Of a DNA stretch of 64,000 nt, positions 1 to 8,600 are shown piece by piece. The stretch lies in NCBI GenBank assembly GCA_020161815.1, contig JAIUOP010000001.1, forward strand, positions 372,001-436,000. Direction: 5' to 3'. Every line of letters begins with the position of its first letter. Within the stretch, counting starts at the first letter, position 1. The position numbers and the translations under genes were made by a program. The notes beneath the pieces are model-generated. The model had not been told where the DNA came from. It saw nothing but the letters and a program-made list of their open reading frames with translations, and did not search any database. This stretch comes from Actinomycetota bacterium. GTDB lineage: Bacteria > Actinomycetota > Actinomycetes > Actinomycetales > Dermatophilaceae.

Positions 1-963
1 CTGGTCCTCGCGTTGGTGCCGCTCGTGCCCGCGGTGCTCTCGGTGAGCTGGCTGCTGCGCCGGCGCGACCCGGAGGAGGACGGGTGGGTCGCGGGCCTCC
101 TGCCGCGTGGGGTGCTCAAGGCCCTCGGTGGCTGGTGGGCGGCGCACTCCGTGATCGTCCTCGCAGCGGCGCTCTGGGCCCAGGCCGGGCCGGCCCGACC
201 GGTGATCTGGTCGCTCACCATGCCTCTTGTGGTCCTGCCTGTGGTGGCCATCGGGATCGCGCTTGCCCACGCGGCCCGAGCGGACGAGTGGCTCGTGGGC
301 CCCCGACTCGACGGGTCGATGCTGCCGATCTGGCTCAGCCGCAGCCTGCGACCCGCGCTGCGCGGTGCGCTGCTGGTCGTCGCGGTCGGGGCGGTCATGG
401 TCATCGCCACGATCGCCCTGTCCTGGCGCGAGGTCCAGGCCGTCCAGGCCGCGGTCGGCGGCGGTGGTCTCGGTGCCACCCTGCTCTGGCTCGTCCAGGG
501 CGCAGCCCTCCCGAACCTGTCGATCTGGGGGGTGTCCTTCCTGGCCGGTCCGGGCTTCTCCGTCGTCGACGGGGCCGGTGTCTCGTGGACCGGTGCCCAC
601 AGCGGCCTGCTGCCCCTCGTGCCGGTCCTCGCTGCATTGCCCCAGCCGCAGTCCTTCCCGTGGTTCGTCGTCCTCGCGGTCCTGGTGCCGGTGGTCTGTG
701 GTGCAGTGATCGCCCGCTGGGCGCTGGCCGGTATTGCCCGCCTCTCCGGCCTCTGGACCAAGACGCAGCTGGCGGTGTCCACCGCGACCGTGACGGCGCT
801 GGTCATCGGCGCACTCGATCTCGTCGGGGGCTCGTCGCTCGGCGCCTACCGGCTCTCCGGGATCGGGGCGCCGGCCGGCTGGCTGGTGCTCGTGCTCACC
901 ATCGAGCTGGCGGTTGGAGCCGTGCTCATGGTGCTCTGGGACGCCTGGCGGCTGCGCCGCTGA
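1..963 (+). CDS. PerM/DUF6350-like integral membrane protein, 5'-truncated by window edge
   Basis: The reading frame is open from the first base, so only the C-terminal 320 or so residues are seen and the true start lies upstream. The visible part is a string of hydrophobic segments (roughly seven), with a GAHSGLLPLVPVLAALPQP stretch in the middle and a short Arg-rich tail (WRLRR). This is the look of DUF6350, the family of mycobacterial PerM, which in actinobacteria usually sits beside purN and purH. The purine genes further along this window fit that identification. The role of PerM-type proteins is thought to be in cell envelope and division; nothing here shows a catalytic site. Family assignment rests mainly on context and topology. 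Confidence 0.65.
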   Translation: MVLALVPLVPAVLSVSWLLRRRDPEEDGWVAGLLPRGVLKALGGWWAAHSVIVLAAALWAQAGPARPVIWSLTMPLVVLPVVAIGIALAHAARADEWLVGPRLDGSMLPIWLSRSLRPALRGALLVVAVGAVMVIATIALSWREVQAVQAAVGGGGLGATLLWLVQGAALPNLSIWGVSFLAGPGFSVVDGAGVSWTGAHSGLLPLVPVLAALPQPQSFPWFVVLAVLVPVVCGAVIARWALAGIARLSGLWTKTQLAVSTATVTALVIGALDLVGGSSLGAYRLSGIGAPAGWLVLVLTIELAVGAVLMVLWDAWRLRR

Positions 964-1033
964 CCGCTGGGCCCGGTCGTCCACGGCGCGGTGGGCGCGA
1001 GTGACGCGCGTGGCCCCATAAACTCGACGCACT

Positions 1034-1717
1034 ATGAATGACGACGTGTGGTTGGTGATCCCCCTCTACAACGAGGAGCAGGTCATCGAAGGCGTGGTCC
1101 GCAACGCCCGCCTCACCTTCCCCAATGTGTGCTGCATCGACGACGGCTCGAGCGACGGGTCGGCGCTCGCCGCAGAGCGTGGTGGGGCCGTCGTCGTGCG
1201 CCACCCCGTCAACCTCGGGCAGGGAGCGGCTCTCCAGACCGGCTTCGAGTACGTCCTCACCGACCCCTCGATGCGCTACGCGGTCACCTACGACGCCGAC
1301 GGCCAGCACCAGGTGAGCGACGTGGTGGCGATGCTCGATCGCTTGCGGCGCGGTGATCTCGACCTCGTCCTCGGCTCGCGCTTTCTCGAGGGCACCATCG
1401 AGGCCGGTGCCCTCAAGCGGGTGATCCTGCGGCTGGCCACGGCCTTCACGAACTGGACGACCAAGACCAAGCTGACCGACGCCCACAATGGTCTGCGGGT
1501 GCTGAGCCGCCCGGTCGTCGAGGCACTCGACATCCGACAGAACCGCATGGCCCACGCCTCCGAGATCGTCGGCCTCATCGGAGGCATGCAGATCGACGGA
1601 CGGCCGGTGCGCTACGCCGAGATGCCCGTCCACATCCTCTACACCGACTACTCCCGGGCCAAGGGTCAGTCGGTCTGGAACTCGGTCAACATCCTCGCGG
1701 AGCTGTTGTGGCGATGA
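1034..1717 (+). CDS. Family 2 glycosyltransferase (dolichyl-phosphate-sugar synthase-like)
   Basis: A 227-residue soluble GT-A enzyme. VIPLYNEE opens the nucleotide-sugar fold (residues 8-15), DDGSSDGS follows at 36-43, NLGQGAALQTG at 60-70, and the metal-binding DADGQH at 87-92. There is no C-terminal membrane domain, so it is the short type that works with a separate membrane partner; the next gene encodes a DUF2304 membrane protein that commonly plays this part. It likely moves a sugar from a nucleotide to polyprenyl phosphate for surface glycan synthesis. No Shine-Dalgarno sequence is visible; a TAAACT hexamer at 1019-1024 ends nine bases before the ATG, suggesting a leaderless or nearly leaderless transcript. 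Its stop overlaps the next start. Confidence 0.88.
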   Translation: MNDDVWLVIPLYNEEQVIEGVVRNARLTFPNVCCIDDGSSDGSALAAERGGAVVVRHPVNLGQGAALQTGFEYVLTDPSMRYAVTYDADGQHQVSDVVAMLDRLRRGDLDLVLGSRFLEGTIEAGALKRVILRLATAFTNWTTKTKLTDAHNGLRVLSRPVVEALDIRQNRMAHASEIVGLIGGMQIDGRPVRYAEMPVHILYTDYSRAKGQSVWNSVNILAELLWR

Positions 1718-2148
1718 GAACCCTCCTGGTGCAGATCGTCCTGATCCTCGCGACCGTCGCGATCGTCGTCCGCTTCCTGTCGGGGGTCGGGCAGCGCAGC
1801 CAGGCCGTTCGTCGCGTTGCCCTTCTGGGCTTCGGCGTGCTGGCCGTCGCCTCGATCCTCTTCCCCGAGACGTGGACGATGGCCGCCCAGCTCATCGGCG
1901 TCGGCCGTGGCACCGACCTCATCCTCTACATGCTCGTCGTGGCCTTCTTCTCGTTCATGGCGACGACGTTCAAGCGCTCTCGGGATGCCGACATCCGCTA
2001 CACCAAGCTGGCCCGGCGGATCGCCCTGGACGAGGCGGACACCCCGGAGGCCCACCGCGCGCGCCGGGATGCCGCACTGCCGTCAGGGGAGAAGAACCGG
2101 GAGGAGCCCGGGGACGCGAGCGGAGAGGCGAGCGGACCCGCCGCATGA
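1714..2148 (+). CDS. DUF2304 family membrane protein
   Basis: A 144-residue protein starting at the ATG that overlaps the upstream stop as ATGA (a GTG six bases earlier, 1708, is possible). Three hydrophobic segments fill residues 1-85: an N-terminal anchor, an LGFGVLAVASILFP segment after QRSQAVRR, and an ILYMLVVAFFSFMATTF segment. After this comes a charged cytosolic tail (KRSRDADIRYTKLARRIALDE) and a low-complexity Glu/Ala end. This is the DUF2304 architecture, regularly coupled to a short family 2 glycosyltransferase as here. Probably anchors that enzyme or its lipid-linked product at the membrane; the exact function of the family is not established. Confidence 0.85.
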   Translation: MRTLLVQIVLILATVAIVVRFLSGVGQRSQAVRRVALLGFGVLAVASILFPETWTMAAQLIGVGRGTDLILYMLVVAFFSFMATTFKRSRDADIRYTKLARRIALDEADTPEAHRARRDAALPSGEKNREEPGDASGEASGPAA

Positions 2149-3191
2149 GGTCGGCGACACCGGTCATCGACGCGGTCTCGACGTATGGCCTGCGAGCGGG
2201 GAGCCCGCGGGTGCGACTGGCCGACTGGTTCGACCACGAGGGCCTGGTGGCGCGGTGGCACACCTACGCCGGCACCTCAGACGTGCGTCCCGGCACGATG
2301 CTGCGTCACCCGCTCGCCGTCGGCCGGGCCGAGCTCGCGGTGCGACGCCAGCCGCGTGCCGACATCCTCACCCTCTCCCGCGAGGCCAGTCCGTGGTCCC
2401 TGGGCGGGGTCGAGGAAGCACTGCTGGCGAGGGCCGGCCGCGGCGTCTACGACGTCGACGACGCCATCTTCGACGATCCCTCGCCGGTGCGGCGGCTCAT
2501 GCGCTTCGAGCGCAAGTGGAAGCGGATGCTCGGCGCGGCGGACGTGGTGATTGCGGGCAATGACTACCTCGCCGAGCGGGCATCGCGGGATGCGCGCGAC
2601 GTGCGGATGATCCCGTCCTGTGTCGAGCCCGGCGACTACCTGCCGAAGGACTCGTGGGCCCTCGGCGAGCTCCCTGTGCTGGTCTGGTTGGGTTCTCCGG
2701 CCACGGAGCACTTCGTGGTGGAGCTCATCGAGCCGCTGACCCGCCTCCACCAGCGCACGGGGGCTCGGCTGCGGCTCATCAGCGGATCGGCGGACAACCC
2801 GGCGCTGGCACCCATGGCCCACCTGCTGGATCGCGTGCCCTGGGACCCTGCGACGGTCGCGTCGGCACTGGCCGGCGCCGACGTGGCGCTCGGCCCCCTC
2901 GACGACAGCCCGTACGCGCGGGGAAAGTGCGCCTACAAGCTGTTGCAGTATGCCGCGACGGGCCTTCCCGTTGTGGCCAGCCCCGTGGGAGCCAACGACC
3001 TTGCGCTCACGCGTTTCGACGGCGTCGCGGTCGGCGCCGCGGATGACTGGGCCGAAGCCGTCGAGGCAGTCCTCGCGGAGGGTGAGGAGCGTCGCCGCAG
3101 GCGCGGTGAGCAGGGCCTGCGCGCGGTCAACGAGCACTACTCGTTCGCCAGCTGGTCCGCGTCGTGGCGTGCGGCCGTGTTGGGTGAGGAG

Positions 3192-3218
<27 letters not shown>
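2145..3218 (+). CDS. Glycosyltransferase family 1/4-like protein
   Basis: A 357-residue protein. I chose the ATG at 2145 because it forms an ATGA overlap with the DUF2304 stop; the open frame extends further upstream only as a shadow of that gene. GT-B features: YDVDDAIFDDP near residue 105, AADVVIAGNDYLAERA near 135, LVWLGSPATEHFV at the start of the C-terminal domain, and SPYARGKCAYKLLQYAATGLP with PVVASPVGAND, the donor-site region. The enzyme likely adds a sugar to a lipid-linked glycan in the cytosol. Third gene of a three-gene operon with 4-nt overlaps. Its last 27 bases overlap the end of purN on the other strand. Confidence 0.85.
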
Positions 3219-3753
<535 letters not shown>

Positions 3754-3761
<8 letters not shown>

Positions 3762-4845
3762 GGGGGACGACCCCCTCGGTGATGGCATCGATGACCGCAT
3801 CCCAGCTGAAGTGCTCACCGACCCCCGCACGTGCCGTGGCGCCTCGGGTCGAGGCGAGCTCGGGTGCGGCCAGGGCCTCGCGCACCGCGGCGTCGAGGCG
3901 TGCTTGGTCCCGGGCGGGCACCAGCCAGCCGTCATCGGTCCCACTCACGATCTCGCGGGTGCCACCCACATCGGTTGCGACGACGGGGAGCCCGAGCGCG
4001 GCCGCCTCGAGCACCACGGTCGGCAGCCCTTCGGTGTGGCTGGGGTGCAGGAGGAGTCGGGCACGTCGCATGTGCGCCGCGACCGTGGAGCCGTCCACGG
4101 CGCCGTGGAAGCGGGCCTCGACCCCGAGGTCTGCAGCCTGCTTCTCCATGCTGCTCGCGTCCGGACCCTCACCGACGACGTCCAGCCCCACCCCGGTATC
4201 GCGGAGGGCGCTGACCGCCTCGATGATCCCCTTCGAGCGCACGAGGCGCCCGACGAAGAGGGCCCGACCACCGGGTGGGTTGGACCACGGGGACTCCGGC
4301 AGGGTGATGCCGCGCCGGGCGACGACCGCCTCGACGCCGCTCAGCTCGCGGACGAACTCGGCCGAGCCGGTCGAGACGCTGACCACCCGGTCGGCGCCCC
4401 GGAGCACGGACCTGCCCAGCGTCCGGTCGTAGCCGGCCGCCACGGCTCGCACCGGCAGGGGGCCGCTCGCCACGGCGGACCCACCGTGCTCGATGTGGAC
4501 CCACCGGGCCCGGTGCCGACGGGCGAAGCGCCCGGCCAGCCAGCTCGCCGGGTAGAAGCGGGTGTGGCTGAGGACCACGTCGACGGGCGGACCGGGGAGC
4601 TCTCGGGCGAGTGCGAGTGGTGAGCGGGTCGGGGCCCCGAACCCCGAGACCGGGGCCCAGGCCGGGTAGGTCCGGATCTGGAGCCGGCCCTCGGGGCCGC
4701 TCGGCAGGGGCTGGCCCTGCTCGCTCGTGACGACACTGACCCGCCAGCCGGGGCGGCGCAACATCTCCTGGTGCAAGGCTGCGGCGAAGGCCTCGACGCC
4801 ACCGACGTGGGGTGGATAGAACGTCGTGAAGTCAAGGACGTGCAC
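3754..4845 (-). CDS. GT4-family glycosyltransferase
   Basis: A 363-residue retaining GT-B enzyme. FYPPHVGGVEAFAAALHQEM (about residues 7-26) is the N-terminal GG-V loop of GT4 enzymes. The C-terminal domain has ALFVGRLVRSKGIIEAV, then HPSHTEGLPTVVLEAAALG with the EGLPxxxLEA donor-site motif, and PVVATDVGGTREIV. I favour the GTG at 4845: on the minus strand a TAGGGT hexamer (4857-4852) ends six bases before it, a leaderless promoter layout repeated elsewhere here. A TTG at 4851 is the alternative. Divergent from the flippase-like gene, and overlapping purN at its 3' end. Likely acts in the cytosol on surface glycan precursors. Confidence 0.9.
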
Positions 4846-4928
4846 CGCCAAACCCTACAATGGCCGCCGGGCCCAGCCGGGTCCATTGTCATGGCAGGGC
4901 GCCCGCTCGCGTCCGGAAGGAGCGTGGC

Positions 4929-6161
4929 GTGGCCGCTCGCCAGCTGGCCTCGGCCACGATCCTCGGCGCGCTCGGCCTCGCGGTGCAGGGGGCTGCCCGG
5001 TTCGCCCACACGACCTGGGTCGGGAATGCCGCCCCCGACCGGCTGGGGACACTCTCGGCCCTGTTGTCGGTCTCGGTCTTCCTCACCCTCCTCGGGCCGG
5101 CCTCCGCAGGCATCGCCGCGGGCCGGTTCGCCCCGGCCGGGGCGCCTTTGGCCGCGGCCCATCGGCGGGAACTGGTCCGATGGATGCTCCGGCTCTCGGT
5201 GGCCCTGGTGCCGATCTCGGTCGTCGTCGCGCTGACCTTGGGGGGACCGACCGAGGTCGTGCTGTGCGCGGTCCTCGTCCTCACCTACGCGTGGTACCTC
5301 TTCACACGCGGCGCCCTCATCGGATCGGGTCAGGTCAGACGAGCGGCGATGCTCGACATCGGCACCGCCGTGCTGACCTTCGCCTCTGTCGCGGCAGTGA
5401 TCCGCGGGGAGCTGTGGAGCTGGCTGCTCCTGCCGCCCGCCGTCGGGTATGCCGCGTTCGCCGTCCTCGCGCGCCAACCCGGGCCTCGCGAGGAGCTCCC
5501 CGCCGAGCAGGCCCGCCTGGTGCGGGCCTTCCTTGTCACCAACACGGTCGCCCAGGTGGCGACTGGTGCCCTGATCCCCCTGACGATGCTCTGTGTCGAG
5601 TGGTTCGACGGCGCGAACAGCAGTGCCTTCGGCGCGGCCCTGGCCCTGGCCACGCCGCCCAACATGATCGCCCAGGCCATGCTGCTCGTCCTCGTTCCGC
5701 ACTTCGCGACGATCGCGGCGGCCTACGGCGGCCGGGTGCCGCGCCGGCACGCCGTCGCCGTGCTGGCGGCCAGCGCGGCCCTGTGGATCGTGCTCTTCGG
5801 TGCCATGGTGGCCTTGGCACCTTGGCTGCTGGAGCTGGTGTATCCCGGGCGGTTCCCGGAAGCCGCGACCACGCTGCGCGTGCTTCTCGTCGTCATGGCG
5901 GTGGCATCCTTCGCGATGACGCCGGTGGCCCTGCTCGTCGGCTCCGGGCGTGAGCGGCAGCAGGCGGCGACCGCCCTCGCCGGAGTGCTCGCAGGTGTCG
6001 CGGTGCTCGTCGTGGCGGCACCGACGCTGCGATCGGCTGGTGCGCTGGCGGGGTTCGCGGTGGGGATCGCCGTGACGACAGTGGCCGCGCTGGTGCTCAG
6101 TCTCCGCGAGCCGGCTCGGCAGGGGCCGGTTCCGGGTCAGCCTCCGCCGTCGGCTGCCTGA
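4929..6161 (+). CDS. Polysaccharide flippase-like multi-pass membrane protein
   Basis: A 410-residue hydrophobic protein with about twelve predicted membrane segments and few charged loops, as in the MOP/Wzx-type exporters that flip lipid-linked glycans. The start is set by a strong Shine-Dalgarno GGAAGGAG (4915-4922) six bases before the GTG at 4929; the frame is open further upstream but carries no signal. Recognisable segments include LTLLGPASAGIAAGRFAP near residue 45 and AMLLVLVPHFATIAA in the middle. No single motif proves the family. The neighbouring glycosyltransferases support a glycan role. Its last 65 bases overlap the end of the DUF2142 gene on the other strand. Confidence 0.7.
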   Translation: MAARQLASATILGALGLAVQGAARFAHTTWVGNAAPDRLGTLSALLSVSVFLTLLGPASAGIAAGRFAPAGAPLAAAHRRELVRWMLRLSVALVPISVVVALTLGGPTEVVLCAVLVLTYAWYLFTRGALIGSGQVRRAAMLDIGTAVLTFASVAAVIRGELWSWLLLPPAVGYAAFAVLARQPGPREELPAEQARLVRAFLVTNTVAQVATGALIPLTMLCVEWFDGANSSAFGAALALATPPNMIAQAMLLVLVPHFATIAAAYGGRVPRRHAVAVLAASAALWIVLFGAMVALAPWLLELVYPGRFPEAATTLRVLLVVMAVASFAMTPVALLVGSGRERQQAATALAGVLAGVAVLVVAAPTLRSAGALAGFAVGIAVTTVAALVLSLREPARQGPVPGQPPPSAA

Positions 6162-7704
6162 CCGGCGCTTCTGCTCCAGCCGAGCTGCCGGCAACAGCTG
6201 CAGCAGGGGTGCCCGACCGGTCGGCCAGCGCTGGTCGGCGCAGGACCCGCCGGATGACGGTTCCCTCGCCCAGCAGCAGGGTGAACGCGACGATGGTGAA
6301 GCAGAGTGTCCCGGCGACGAAGACCACGCGCGGACCCGGCACCGATCCCCACCACCACTCGACGCCTCGGCCGATGATGAGTGGCCCGTCGAGACCGGTG
6401 AGATAGCGGCGGAGAGTCGTGTACAGGCCCACGGTGTAGGCCACGCTGGCCAGGGTGCCGGCGAGCACGCACTGGGCGAGCGAGAGCCGGATGCTGGCCC
6501 GTCGCCGCGGGTCGTAGGCGAGGAGCAGGAGGAACACCGGCGCGAGGGGGAGGAGGTAGCGGGGCTGGACCCAGCTGCCGACGGATGCGCCGAGGCGTTG
6601 GAGGAGCAGGACCGGGAGCACGACCATGACGGCGGTGACGAGCAGCAGGGCAGCGGCCTTGCCCACGTTGAGCGAGGAGACGCCGACGACGACGACGAGG
6701 ATGGCGATGGCGAGGCTGGAGACCGAGACGACCTGCGGCATCGGGTTGTCGGTCCATCCCAGGGCCCAGGACCCGAACATCCCGGTGAACAGGTTCGGCA
6801 GCTCCAGGACGTTGTGGTAGAAGAGCCGCGTCGGCTTGTCGACCACCGCCTGCTGTGTCTCGCTGATCAGCGCCGCCTGGCGCGAGGTGAGGTAGCTGAA
6901 GAGGCCGATGGCGCCGACGAGGACGACCGCCGGCCCCCGGGTGAGCAGCCACCGGCCGTTCCATCGGAGGGTGGCCAGACCCACGGCGCCAGCAGTGACA
7001 CACAGGTAGGGGCCGGCGTCCCCTCGCGCGTTGATGGCGAGCAGTGCCCCGACGACGGCGAGTGCGCCGGCCGCGATGGCGCGGCGGCGACTCGGGGCGT
7101 CGGCGCCGACGAGCAAGCCGGCCGCCGCGGTCGCGACGCCGACGAAGGACCAGCCGCTGGGGTTGATGCTGGCGCTCAGGAAGATGCCCAGCGGAACCAG
7201 CGGCGCGAGCAGCCCGAGGCCCAGCATGCGCCGTTGTCCGGGGGCAGCCACCAGCGCAAGGCTCCCGAAGAGCGCGACGGCGATCAGGACGTTCGCAGCA
7301 CGCATGAGCGCGACCGACCGCTGCACGTCGGGTCCGGCGAACAGGTGCATTGTCCGGTAGAAGCCGCCGGGATACTCCCCCTGGTTGAAGCGGTCCGTCC
7401 AGGTCATTCCAGAGGGGATGTGCAGCGTGCAGGAGCCGGAGATCTCGTTGTGGAAGGCAAAGCAGGCTGCGGCCTCCGCGACGACCCGGGGGACCTCGAC
7501 GGCCTGGACGGCACCCGTGGCGTCGGTGCGCACGGGGCAACCGGAGGACTCCACCGGAACGGGGCACCAGATCGACGCCTGGTGGAAGTCGTCGTCGGGA
7601 GAGGCGCCAACTGGGGAAGAGAGCGCCCAGGCCAAGCCGGCGATGATGGCAGCCACGAGGGCGAGGACTCGCCCTAGCACGATCCAGCGTCGCCCTTTGT
7701 GCAC
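6097..7704 (-). CDS. DUF2142 family membrane protein
   Basis: A 535-residue protein from the GTG at 7704, which has an excellent Shine-Dalgarno (GAAGGAGGG on the minus strand) just upstream. An N-terminal membrane segment (VLALVAAIIAGLAWAL) is followed by a long extracytoplasmic loop containing DDDFHQASIWCPVP and a Cys-rich stretch with C-F-A-F, then about ten further segments. The LSASINPSGWSFVG motif after the second segment is typical of DUF2142, a GT-C-like family found in polysaccharide gene clusters. A C-terminal Ala/Pro/Glu tail is low complexity. Likely a membrane glycosyltransferase or glycan-handling protein; no substrate can be named. Confidence 0.8.
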   Translation of the reverse strand: MHKGRRWIVLGRVLALVAAIIAGLAWALSSPVGASPDDDFHQASIWCPVPVESSGCPVRTDATGAVQAVEVPRVVAEAAACFAFHNEISGSCTLHIPSGMTWTDRFNQGEYPGGFYRTMHLFAGPDVQRSVALMRAANVLIAVALFGSLALVAAPGQRRMLGLGLLAPLVPLGIFLSASINPSGWSFVGVATAAAGLLVGADAPSRRRAIAAGALAVVGALLAINARGDAGPYLCVTAGAVGLATLRWNGRWLLTRGPAVVLVGAIGLFSYLTSRQAALISETQQAVVDKPTRLFYHNVLELPNLFTGMFGSWALGWTDNPMPQVVSVSSLAIAILVVVVGVSSLNVGKAAALLLVTAVMVVLPVLLLQRLGASVGSWVQPRYLLPLAPVFLLLLAYDPRRRASIRLSLAQCVLAGTLASVAYTVGLYTTLRRYLTGLDGPLIIGRGVEWWWGSVPGPRVVFVAGTLCFTIVAFTLLLGEGTVIRRVLRRPALADRSGTPAAAVAGSSAGAEAPVRQPTAEADPEPAPAEPARGD

Positions 7705-7937
7705 GGTCCCTCCTTCGTCGCGCGAGGCTAGCACGCGACCTGCTGGGCCCTCGGGAGGCGCACTCAGCCCAAGTCCGAGGCATGGCGCGGATCCTGCCGA
7801 AGCTGAGGGGCTTGCGCTCCGCGCGCGAGCTGAAGTCCGCAGGGCAGTGGAGGGGGAGGTAGGTTCGAGCCCGTCGCGTCGACCCCGTGGGTGCACCGCG
7901 CCGCATCGACATCAACAAAGAAGGAGGAGCTGGCCCC

Positions 7938-8321
7938 ATGGGAATCTTCGACCAGATCAAGGACGCCCTGACCACCGACGACGCCGAGCGCGCGGAGCAG
8001 GCCAAGCAGGAGGCCGCGAAGGCCGATTAGGCCGCGCACGACGCCGGTCAGGCCACCCAGGAGGACATCGAGCGCTTCCGCGCCGAGCGCAAGGCCTTCG
8101 ACGACAAGCAGGCCGCCGCTGCTGCTGAGGCCCAGGCTGCTGCCGAGGCCCAGGCGGCCGCTGCCGCCGCTGCGGTCGTGACCTACGAGGTGCAGCCCGG
8201 TGACACGCTCAGCGGGATCGCCGCCAAGTACGGCGTGAACTACATGGACATCGCGCGGGCGAACGGCATCGAGAACCCGGACCTGATCTACCCGGGTCAG
8301 GTCTTCACCATCCCGCGCTGA
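7938..8321 (+). pseudogene. LysM-domain protein interrupted by in-frame amber codon
   Basis: A strong Shine-Dalgarno (AAGGAGGAG, 7921-7929) precedes an ATG that opens MGIFDQIKDALTTDDAERAE, the usual start of a small actinobacterial LysM family. Codon 31 is TAG (8028-8030). The same frame then continues without another stop for 96 codons: a coiled, Ala/Gln-rich linker and a complete C-terminal LysM peptidoglycan-binding domain (YEVQPGDTLSGIAAKYGV, then IARANGIENPDLIYPGQVF). The layout matches the intact family, so the TAG replaces a sense codon (GAG is one change away). Either a recent pseudogene, a sequencing error or a readthrough case. Without readthrough the first product is a 30-residue peptide. 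Confidence 0.8.
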
Positions 8322-8340
8322 CGCTCGGCGCAGGACTCAC

Positions 8341-8382
8341 GGTGGATGTTCCGTGGGCACCACGGCCCGCGGAACATCCACC
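8341..8382 (+). terminator. Hairpin after the LysM gene
   Basis: A 17-bp stem with one mismatch (8341-8357 pairing with 8366-8382) and an 8-base loop lies 19 bases after the LysM stop. There is no run of T residues, as is common for actinobacterial terminators. Because it also lies just upstream of the purH promoter candidate, it could instead be an operator; the sequence alone does not decide. Confidence 0.55.
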
Positions 8383-8393
8383 GTCTGCGTCGG

Positions 8394-8399
8394 TAGACT
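8394..8399 (+). promoter_or_regulatory. Candidate -10 element of the purH leader
   Basis: TAGACT fits the actinobacterial TANNNT -10 pattern. Transcription would begin near 8406, exactly where the first aptamer-like copy begins, so both copies would be in the leader RNA. No convincing -35 element is seen. Confidence 0.45.
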
Positions 8400-8405
8400 G
8401 GCCGC

Positions 8406-8465
8406 GACGACTGGCGAGGGTGGGTCACCACCGGGTGGGCCCCCGTGGGGGCACACACCGCCAGG
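8406..8465 (+). repeat. Degenerate second copy of the ZTP aptamer 5' half
   Basis: Bases 8406-8435 are identical over 30 bases to 8475-8504, the 5' half of the ZTP riboswitch, at a distance of 69 bases. After the repeat this copy diverges: it lacks the GGGGAG that follows the conserved CCACC in the intact aptamer, has a small hairpin (8439-8452), and ends with CCGCCAGG (8458-8465) in place of the conserved CCGCCTGGG. It may be a decayed tandem aptamer or a partial duplication. Confidence 0.6.
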
Positions 8466-8470
8466 AGGAA

Positions 8471-8540
8471 GAATGACGACTGGCGAGGGTGGGTCACCAC
8501 CGGGGAGTTGAAGGCAGCGCATCGCCCGCCTGGGTGCGCC
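8471..8540 (+). promoter_or_regulatory. ZTP (pfl) riboswitch controlling purH
   Basis: The aptamer consensus is recognisable: GACTGGCG near 8478, the GGGTGGGTCACCACC helix and GGGGAG (8501-8506) of the 5' domain, then the strongly conserved CCGCCTGGG at 8526-8534 of the 3' domain. The pfl/ZTP motif senses the purine intermediate ZTP/ZMP and is known to precede purH and folate genes. PurH consumes ZMP (AICAR), so the link is direct. No obvious terminator lies between it and the ATG, so control may act on translation, as often in GC-rich bacteria. Ends are approximate. Confidence 0.85.
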
Positions 8541-8600
8541 GCAGCGTTCCCGCCCGTATGCCGTGTGCCCACCGCCGCGGCCGCCCGACAGGAGTCGTCC

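Noticed and set aside
7862..7885. GGTTCGAGCCC resembling a tRNA T-arm
   Set aside because: The flanking bases do not give a five-base T stem, and no acceptor, D or anticodon arm could be found around it.
8406..8504. Two-repeat CRISPR array
   Set aside because: Only two repeats, no spacers of array type, no cas genes, and the repeat is explained by the ZTP aptamer.
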